A stretch of DNA of 8,437 nt from Calditrichaceae bacterium (GTDB lineage Bacteria > Calditrichota > Calditrichia > Calditrichales > Calditrichaceae): contig JAUXGF010000095.1 of assembly GCA_030622395.1 (NCBI GenBank), positions 1-8,437 on the forward strand, given 5' to 3'. Below are positions 1 through 6,700 of this stretch, in pieces. How positions within the stretch are numbered: the first letter of the stretch is position 1; every line of letters starts with the position of its first letter. The position numbers and the translations under genes were made by a program. The notes below the pieces were generated by a model that was not told the DNA's origin, searched no databases, and saw only the letters and a program-made list of their open reading frames with translations.

Positions 1-464
1 CCGGAATATAGGAATGCAATTTCACGGATAAAGACCCGCATCGACCAGGCATCGGATATGATATGATGCATGGTTAATAACAATACATGCTCTTCATTAG
101 TGAGCCGCAATAAATGCGTCCTGAATAGAGGAGCCGCTTGCAAATTAAAGGGTTTGCGCGCTTCTTCCACAATTCGCCGCTGAACATCTTCTTCGCGTTC
201 TTTTTCTGCCAGAGAGCTTAGGTTTGTAATCGGTATTGTGACTTCTACCTTAGGTTGTATTTTTTGACCGGCTTTCCCCCCGACAGTCTGGATTGAGGTA
301 CGTAGAGATTCATGGCGCTGAACCATAACGTTCAGGCTTTTCTGAAGAGCATCAACATTCAGTTCGCCGTGTATGCGGTAGGCGCTGGGAATATTATAAA
401 ACGGACTGCCCGGTTCCAATTGATCGAGGAACCATAAGCGCTGTTGAGCAAATGATAAAGGCAA
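1..464 (-). other. Condensation domain of the following module (partial)
   Basis: About the first 154 residues of a further C domain are visible: LPLSFAQQRLWFLDQ, FYNIPSAYRIHGEL, RHESLRT and the active-site region HHIISDAWS at 48-68. The general-base His pair and the Asp are kept, but Ala replaces the usual Gly of HHxxxDG. The sequence then leaves the window. It shows that the assembly line continues past threonine. Confidence 0.93.
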
Positions 465-3400
465 TTCCTGTTTGCGGCTTACCGGTACAATGGGCGGTTC
501 TTCGATGCCTTCTTTAGTTAAAAATGCCTTGTCAATAATTTGAGCTAAACGCTCTATTGTAGGTGATTGGAACAGGTCACGTAAGGGCAAATCTACTTTT
601 AAATGATCGCGCACGCGGGAGAGAACCTGTGTGGCTAATAATGAATGTCCGCCAAGCTCAAAAAAATTATCAGTAGAACCGGCTCGTTTTATATTAAGCA
701 CTTCTGTAAAAATAGCGGCGACAATCTCTTCAGTCGGGGTCCGTGGTGCGGTAAATTCTTTTTCCAATTCTTTATCCAGATACTCCGGTACAAGCAGCGC
801 TTTGCGGTCCACTTTACCGTTTGGCGTGAGGGGCATCGCTTCCAGAGCAACGAATAGAGAAGGAATCATATAATCGGGTAAATGTGTTTTAATAAAATCA
901 CGCAATTCGACAGTTCCCGGCGCTGTGCCGTCTGCTGGAGTTATGAAGGCAACCAGACGTTTATCCGTGGGGCTGTCTTCTTTTACTAAAACTACTGCTT
1001 CTTTGACGGCATTGTGGCCTTCAATGGCTCTTTCGATCTCAGCCAATTCAATGCGAAAGCCGCGTACTTTAACCTGAGTATCAATTCTGCATATATATTC
1101 AATATCGCCGTTTGCCAGAAAACGTCCGGAATCGCCGGAACAATAAAGCCGCGCATCAGGATTATCGCTGAAAGGATTTGGTACAAATTTAGTTGATGAG
1201 AGTTCAGGTCGTTTGAGATATCCTCTCGCCAAACCGGCGCCTCCGACATGAATTTCGCCGGGAACGCCAATGGGCGTGGGCTTTAAATTATTGTCTAATA
1301 TATAAACCTGTAAATCTGGAATTGAACAGCCGATCACACTTGTCTTGCCCATTTCAACATCCTTAATTGTAATCGGGCTGTAGGTAACATGGACTGTTGT
1401 TTCGGTGATACCGTACATGTTGATTAACTGTGGTTTTTGCTCGCTGTGCCGTTTGAACCATGGTGTAAGGCTGTTGAGTTCCAGCGCTTCGCCGCCAAAT
1501 ATTATGTAACGCAAAGACAGATTGTAATTGTTCTCTTTGGTTGTTTCTTCGGCGTGGATCAACTGTCGGAAAGCAGATGGCGTTTGATTAAGAACAGTAA
1601 CTTTTTCATTAACAAGAAACCGGTAGAAAGATTCCGGTGACCTTGAAACGAAATAGGGTACAATCACTAACTTACCGCCGTAAATCAAGGCGCCCCAGAT
1701 TTCCCATACGGAAAAATCGAAAGCAAATGAATGGAAGAGTGTCCAGATATCATCTTCATCAAAATGGAACCAGTGCTCCGTGGCTTCAAAAAGACGCACT
1801 ACATTATAATGGGTGATTAATGTGCCTTTGGGTTTTCCGGTTGATCCCGATGTATAAATAACATATATCAGATTGTCCGGCTTAACATCAATTTGAGGAT
1901 TTCTGGCATTTTCTGCTTGCCAGGGTTTAGTTTCTCCATCAAGGCAAATACTCTCTACTTTGCCTAAAGGCAGATTTTTTTCCAGACTTTGCTGGGTTAA
2001 AATAAACGGCGCTTCGGCGTCTTCTAACATGAAAGTAATGCGTTCTTTTGGATAAACCGGATCAATCGGCAGATAAGCGCCACCCGCTTTTAGAACGCCT
2101 AACAGAGCGATTAGTAAATCAATTGTGTGCTCCATATAGATGCCAATCAAAACATCCGGTTCAACGCCTTTTTTGATTAAGTAATGGGCAAGTTGATTGG
2201 CTTGATCGTTTAATTCCCGATAGGTTATCTGCCGTTCTTTATAAACCACAGCAACTGAATCAGGATTTTTTTCAGCCTGCTCTTCAAACAGATTATGAAT
2301 GCATTTTGATTTAGGATAAATTACTTCCTTTGATACCCATTGAGTTAACAGTTTATCTTTTTCTTCATCAGTTAAAATATGCAGATCGTCGATAGATTGC
2401 TCAGGATTTGCAGTAACCTCTTCGAGTAAAATTTTATAATGATAGAGCATTCTCCGGATCGTATTTTCATTAAAAAGATCGCTGTCGTATTCAAGAGAAA
2501 TAAGCATACCATCCGGTGTTTCCGCCGCGCCGAAGGTTAAATCGAATTTGGATGTATCATTTTCAATTTCTATATTTTCAATTGTCATACCCGGAACCTG
2601 TAGTTTGCCCGCCGCTTCTGACTGGTGCACATACATTACCTGAAAAAGGGGCGTGTGGCTCATACTGCGGTCGGGTTGAAGTTTCTCAACTAACATTTCG
2701 AACGGTAAATCCTGCTGGGTAAAGGCTCCCAGGCTTACTTTGCGTACCCGTTGAAGTAATTCTTTAAATGTGGGATTGCCCGAAAGGTCATTGCGTAATA
2801 CCAGGGTGTTCACAAAAAAACCGATCAATCCTTCGGTTTCGGATCGGTTGCGATTAGCAATCGGCGTGCCAATGCAGATGTCATCTTGATTTGAATAACG
2901 GTATAAAATAACATTGAGCACAGTAAGAAAAGTCATGAATATGGTAGTATTTTGCTGTGAGGAAAGCTGATACAATTCTTCGGATAACTCGGGAGAAAGC
3001 TGTAAACCCTCACGTTTACCTCGATAGGATTTAACTGCCGGTCTAGGATAATCCGTTGGTAATTCGAGCACAGGCGGATTACTGCCTAATTGTTCTTTCC
3101 AGAAATCTAATTGATTTTCCAACGTTTCACCCTGAAGATGCTTGCGCTGCCACTGAGCATAATCGGCATATTGAATTTTGAGGGTGGGTAGGGAAACAGG
3201 CTGATTTTGTGAAATGTTTTTGTAGATTGATGTAAATTCATTGATAAATATTCCGATTGACCAGCCGTCAGAGATGATATGATGCATAACAATCAATAGT
3301 ACATGCTCTTCCGTCTTCAAATTAAACATAGTCGCATTAAGAAGATTACCTTTACTGAGATTAAACGGTTGTTGACTACGTTTATATATTTCATTCATTA

Positions 3401-3776
3401 ATTTTTGTTCATACTGCTCGTCCGGAATTTTTGTCAAATCAATGTATTTAATATAGATCTTGGCGGAGGGATTCACTACTTGCATCGGGTTGCCGCTCAC
3501 TGTGGTGAAGGTGGTGCGCAAAACCTCGTGCCGGTCAATGATTTTATTCAGACTTTTTTCTAAGGATTGATTATCAATTTTTCCTTTCAGCCGAACGGCA
3601 ACAGGGATGTTGTAAGCGGTACTTTCCGGCTCCAACTGATCCAGGAACCAGAGACGCTGCTGGGCGAAAGAAACCGGAAATGTATTTGTCGTGCTTCCCT
3701 GTTTTTTCAACTTTAATTCAAGAAGCTTGCGTTTTTCCAGAGATAATGATTCTATTAATTTGGATATATCAGCCAT
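1..3776 (-). CDS. Non-ribosomal peptide synthetase, C-A(Thr)-PCP-C..., 3' end outside window
   Basis: This second NRPS subunit should accept the chain from the upstream synthetase, add threonine and pass it to a further module. 1258 codons are visible with no stop, so the gene continues below position 1. Domain order: short N-terminal helical segment (1-30), C (about 33-470, SFAQQRLWFLDQ at 36-47, HHIISDG at 165-171), A (about 493-997; LKAGGAYLP 562-570, YTSGSTGKPKG 641-651), PCP (about 1010-1082, LGGHS with Ser1045), and the start of another C (from 1105, HHIISDA at 1237-1243). The ATG at 3774-3776 was chosen because it abuts the upstream TAG, has an AAAGGTG ribosome-binding site 11 bases before it, and precedes the first C motif by about 35 residues. 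The next C domain shows that at least one more residue is added after Thr. A thioesterase may lie beyond the window; none is seen here. Confidence 0.97.
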   Translation of the reverse strand, partial: MADISKLIESLSLEKRKLLELKLKKQGSTTNTFPVSFAQQRLWFLDQLEPESTAYNIPVAVRLKGKIDNQSLEKSLNKIIDRHEVLRTTFTTVSGNPMQVVNPSAKIYIKYIDLTKIPDEQYEQKLMNEIYKRSQQPFNLSKGNLLNATMFNLKTEEHVLLIVMHHIISDGWSIGIFINEFTSIYKNISQNQPVSLPTLKIQYADYAQWQRKHLQGETLENQLDFWKEQLGSNPPVLELPTDYPRPAVKSYRGKREGLQLSPELSEELYQLSSQQNTTIFMTFLTVLNVILYRYSNQDDICIGTPIANRNRSETEGLIGFFVNTLVLRNDLSGNPTFKELLQRVRKVSLGAFTQQDLPFEMLVEKLQPDRSMSHTPLFQVMYVHQSEAAGKLQVPGMTIENIEIENDTSKFDLTFGAAETPDGMLISLEYDSDLFNENTIRRMLYHYKILLEEVTANPEQSIDDLHILTDEEKDKLLTQWVSKEVIYPKSKCIHNLFEEQAEKNPDSVAVVYKERQITYRELNDQANQLAHYLIKKGVEPDVLIGIYMEHTIDLLIALLGVLKAGGAYLPIDPVYPKERITFMLEDAEAPFILTQQSLEKNLPLGKVESICLDGETKPWQAENARNPQIDVKPDNLIYVIYTSGSTGKPKGTLITHYNVVRLFEATEHWFHFDEDDIWTLFHSFAFDFSVWEIWGALIYGGKLVIVPYFVSRSPESFYRFLVNEKVTVLNQTPSAFRQLIHAEETTKENNYNLSLRYIIFGGEALELNSLTPWFKRHSEQKPQLINMYGITETTVHVTYSPITIKDVEMGKTSVIGCSIPDLQVYILDNNLKPTPIGVPGEIHVGGAGLARGYLKRPELSSTKFVPNPFSDNPDARLYCSGDSGRFLANGDIEYICRIDTQVKVRGFRIELAEIERAIEGHNAVKEAVVLVKEDSPTDKRLVAFITPADGTAPGTVELRDFIKTHLPDYMIPSLFVALEAMPLTPNGKVDRKALLVPEYLDKELEKEFTAPRTPTEEIVAAIFTEVLNIKRAGSTDNFFELGGHSLLATQVLSRVRDHLKVDLPLRDLFQSPTIERLAQIIDKAFLTKEGIEEPPIVPVSRKQELPLSFAQQRLWFLDQLEPGSPFYNIPSAYRIHGELNVDALQKSLNVMVQRHESLRTSIQTVGGKAGQKIQPKVEVTIPITNLSSLAEKEREEDVQRRIVEEARKPFNLQAAPLFRTHLLRLTNEEHVLLLTMHHIISDAWSMRVFIREIAFLYS
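531..749 (-). other. Peptidyl carrier domain 3 (Thr)
   Basis: This carrier domain holds the chain ending in Thr. It runs from TAPRTPTEEIV to the helix near IERLAQIID. The phosphopantetheine serine (Ser1045, LGGHS) is encoded at 642-644. 63 residues separate it from the Ser of the next SFAQQ motif, exactly as between PCP1 and its C domain. Confidence 0.95.
786..2300 (-). other. Adenylation domain 3, predicted threonine
   Basis: This complete A domain runs from IHNLFEEQAEKNPDS to A10 (PNGKVDRKAL). Specificity residues are D687, F688, W691, N730, I759, G761, M787, V795, H796 and K988, giving D-F-W-N-I-G-M-V-H-K, the well-known threonine code. The A4-A5 part (FAFDFSVWEIW ... NMYGITETTV) is of a different type from the two A domains of the upstream gene. 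A7 is unusual: YCSGDS instead of Y(R/K)(T/S)GDL, and A8 begins CRID instead of GRID. The catalytic Asp882, the Arg after Cys896 and Lys988 are kept, so activity is expected. Confidence 0.94.
2367..3680 (-). other. Condensation domain of the Thr module
   Basis: This domain accepts the chain from the upstream subunit and joins it to Thr. C1 motif SFAQQRLWFLDQ, catalytic HHIISDG at 3264-3284, YADYAQWQR, GTPIANR, IGFFVNTLVL and TQQDLPFEMLVE are all present. The domain appears complete and of LCL type. This stretch is AT-richer than the matching part of the upstream gene's C domain. Confidence 0.95.
3687..3776 (-). other. N-terminal segment, candidate acceptor docking helix
   Basis: These are the first 30 residues of the downstream synthetase, before the condensation fold. 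The segment MADISKLIESLSLEKRKLLE and the lysine-rich stretch after it look amphipathic, helical and strongly basic at the end. Short segments of this kind precede C domains in many NRPS subunits that receive a chain from another protein. Its basic charge would complement the acidic tail of the upstream protein. The docking role is an inference. Confidence 0.55.
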
Positions 3777-6700
3777 CTATTTATTTTCACCTTTGTTTGA
3801 ATTTAATTCTTTATCCAGCAATGCTTTTGCTTCTTCATCGGATAATTGATCGATATTAGCTAAAATATCTTCCAGACTTTGTTCGCCGCGGTCAATGCGT
3901 TCTATTTTTTCAATTTCAACACCGGCAGGTTGTTGCGCAAGTGTTTCGATTTGACCGGCAATTTCTGCAACAGTAGGTTTTTCGAACAATTTACTGAGGG
4001 GCAGTTCCACATTAAATGTTTCGCGTATTCGGGAAACAAACTGTGTCGCTAAAAGCGAGTGCCCGCCCAATTCAAAAAAGTTATCATTAATTCCCGCTTT
4101 TTCGATATTTAATAATTTCGCCGTTATCGCCGCTAATTTTTCTTCTGTTTCATTTCTTGGGGCGGCATATTCTACAGCCAGATCGTCTCGTGAGAATTCC
4201 GGCGCGGGCAGGGCTTTGCGGTCAACTTTACCGCTGGGCGTAAGCGGCATAGCCTCTAAAACTACAAACGCCGAAGGGATCATATATTCCGGCAGCCGCT
4301 CTTTTAAATGAACGCGCATTGACGCCGTATCGAGCTTATCCCCATTATCCGAAGCTAAATAGGCAACCAGGCGTTTATCTCCGGCAACGTTTTCCCGCGC
4401 TAATACAACAACATCATGAACGGCGTCGAGTTCGCCGAGCGCCGCTTCAATTTCGCCAAGCTCGATTCGGAAACCGCGCACTTTTACCTGGTAGTCGATC
4501 CGTCCTAAAAATTCGATATTACCGCCGGGCAGGAAGCGAGCCAGATCGCCGCTTCTATACAGTCTGCTGCCGCTTATTTTGCTAAAGGGATCGGGAACAA
4601 ATTTTTCAGCCGTTAAGCCCGGTCTGTTTAAATAGCCGCGCGCTAAACCGACTCCGCCGATGTGCAACTCGCCGGGAACCCCGACCGGAACCGCCCGTCC
4701 GTTTTTATCTAAAACATAAAGCTGGAAATTATCAATCGGCTTGCCAATGGGCGGAGCCTGCATATCATTGGAATTTGTTTCAAACATGGAAGCGCAGACA
4801 GTCGTCTCCGTCGGACCGTAAGCGTTCACAAATTGCCTTCCATCAGCCCAGCGTGATATTAAATCGCTTGTGCATTTTTCACCGGCTGTAACGATTGTAC
4901 GCAAATCCGGCAGCGGCTCTTGCGGCACAACAGCCAAAACCGAAGGGGGCAGCGTGACAGCGTTTATTTTATTTTTTCGGAAAATTTCGATCAATCCCTG
5001 ACCGCTTGACAACATCTCCTGATCCGCTAAAGTCAGCGTTGCGCCGTTCAGTAAAGCCATTACCGTTTCCCACACGGAAGCGTCGAAACTCAAAGGCGCA
5101 AACTGTAAAATACGGCTGTTTGTTTTAATATCAAAAGCCTTTTGCTGTGCCTTTGAAAGATTGCATAATCCGCGATGCGGCAGCATTGTGCCCTTTGGTT
5201 TTCCGGTTGAGCCGGACGTATAAATTATATAAGCGAGATTGTCGGCAATTGTGTTTGAGATCAAGTTTTTATTTGATTGATTAAGGATTTTTCCCCTGTC
5301 GCGGTCTAAGCAAATCACTTGCGCGCTGCATTCGGGTAAAGCGTTTAAAACAGCCTCATGGGTTAAAAGCGCTGAAATGCCCGAATCCTTCAGCATGTAA
5401 TCTATGCGCTCTGCGGGATAGGTTGGGTCTATGCATAAAAAGGCGCCGCCCGCTTTTAATATTCCCAAAATAGAAACCGGCGCGTCAACGCTTCTGTGCA
5501 TGCATATCCCCACCGGTTTATCCGCGTCCACACCCCTAACTTTTAAATAATGAGCCAATTGATTTGCGCGTTGATTTAACTGCTCATAAGTCAACTGCTC
5601 GGAATCGAACTGAACGGCTGCTGCCTGCGGTTGTTTTTCGACCCATTCTTCAAACATTTGATGAACCGTATGATTGGAAGGATAGGCTCTTTGCGACTGA
5701 TTCCAATCTATTAATATTTTTTGTATTTCATTATCTGTCATCAAGGGCAGACTGGAAATTTTCTGTTTGTGATCCGCCAGAATACCTTCTATTAAAATCT
5801 TATAATGCTGATGCATGCGTTCGATTGTCTCAGCTTCAAACAGGTCTGTGTTATATTCGAGATGACATTCGATACCGTGCGCAGTTTCAGCGGTAGTGAG
5901 CGTTAAATCATATTTTGCCGTTCCTCTTTCCGCTTCAACCGGGCTCATTGTTAATCCTGGAAGTTCGAGAGCGCCGATAGGTACATTTTGCAAAATAAAG
6001 GCAGCCTGAAACAGGGGTGAATGGCTCATGTCGCGGTCGGGCTGCAAGGCTTCGACAAGCTGCTCAAAAGGTAAATCCTGATGAGCGTAAGCGCCGAGGG
6101 TTGTCTCACGAACGCGTTTAAGCAGAGTGCGGAAATCGGGATTATCGGAAAAATTACTTTTTAATACCAGCGTATTAACAAAGAAACCGATTAGCCGTTC
6201 AGTTTCGGAGTGCGTGCGGTTAGCGATCGGCGAGCCGGTTAAAATATCGTCCTGACCGCTGTATCTATGCAGGAGAGATTGGAATGCTGCCAGCAAAGTC
6301 ATAAACAGGGTAACGCCTTGTTTTTGGCTGTACTCTTTTAAACGCTGCGAAAGATCCTCCGGAAATGTCATGGATAAAGTATTGCCGTTAAATGTCTGTA
6401 TCGAAGGTCTGGGGAAATCTGTGGGCAGCTCTAACACAGGCGGATTAACGCCAAGCTGATCCTTCCAAAAGGATATTTGTTTTTCCAATATTTCGCCTTG
6501 CAGCCATTGACGCTGCCACGCGGAAAAGTCGACGTATTGAACCGGCAGATCAGGCAGAGGCGAATCCTGATCGTTATTAAACGCATTGTACAGCGCCGCG
6601 ATTTCCTCAATTAACACGCCGATAGACCAGCCGTCGGAAATTATATGATGCATAGTAAACATAACGACATGATCGGTATCTTGCAGTTTTATTAATTGAA

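Noticed and set aside
51..72. Repeated ATATGATGCAT-like strings near 61, 3276 and 6642
   Set aside because: They encode the conserved HHII of the three condensation active sites. The similarity comes from the protein motif, not from a DNA repeat or binding site.
992..1270. 92-codon minus-strand open frame
   Set aside because: It overlaps the A6-A8 region of the Thr adenylation domain in another frame, has no family features, and the frame coding for the synthetase is clearly the real one.
3107..3292. 61-codon minus-strand open frame
   Set aside because: It is a shadow of the Thr-module condensation domain in another frame and overlaps the HHIISDG coding region.
3777..3950. A transcription terminator or promoter between the two genes
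   Set aside because: There is no intergenic space, and I see no hairpin followed by a T-run on the minus strand at the junction.
5564..5896. 110-codon plus-strand open frame
   Set aside because: It is antisense to the C/A boundary of the Phe module, with no recognisable motif or ribosome-binding context. It is a chance opening opposite conserved coding sequence, as are the other short plus-strand frames (631-873, 1014-1196, 1437-1640, 2516-2722, 4319-4585, 6929-7138).
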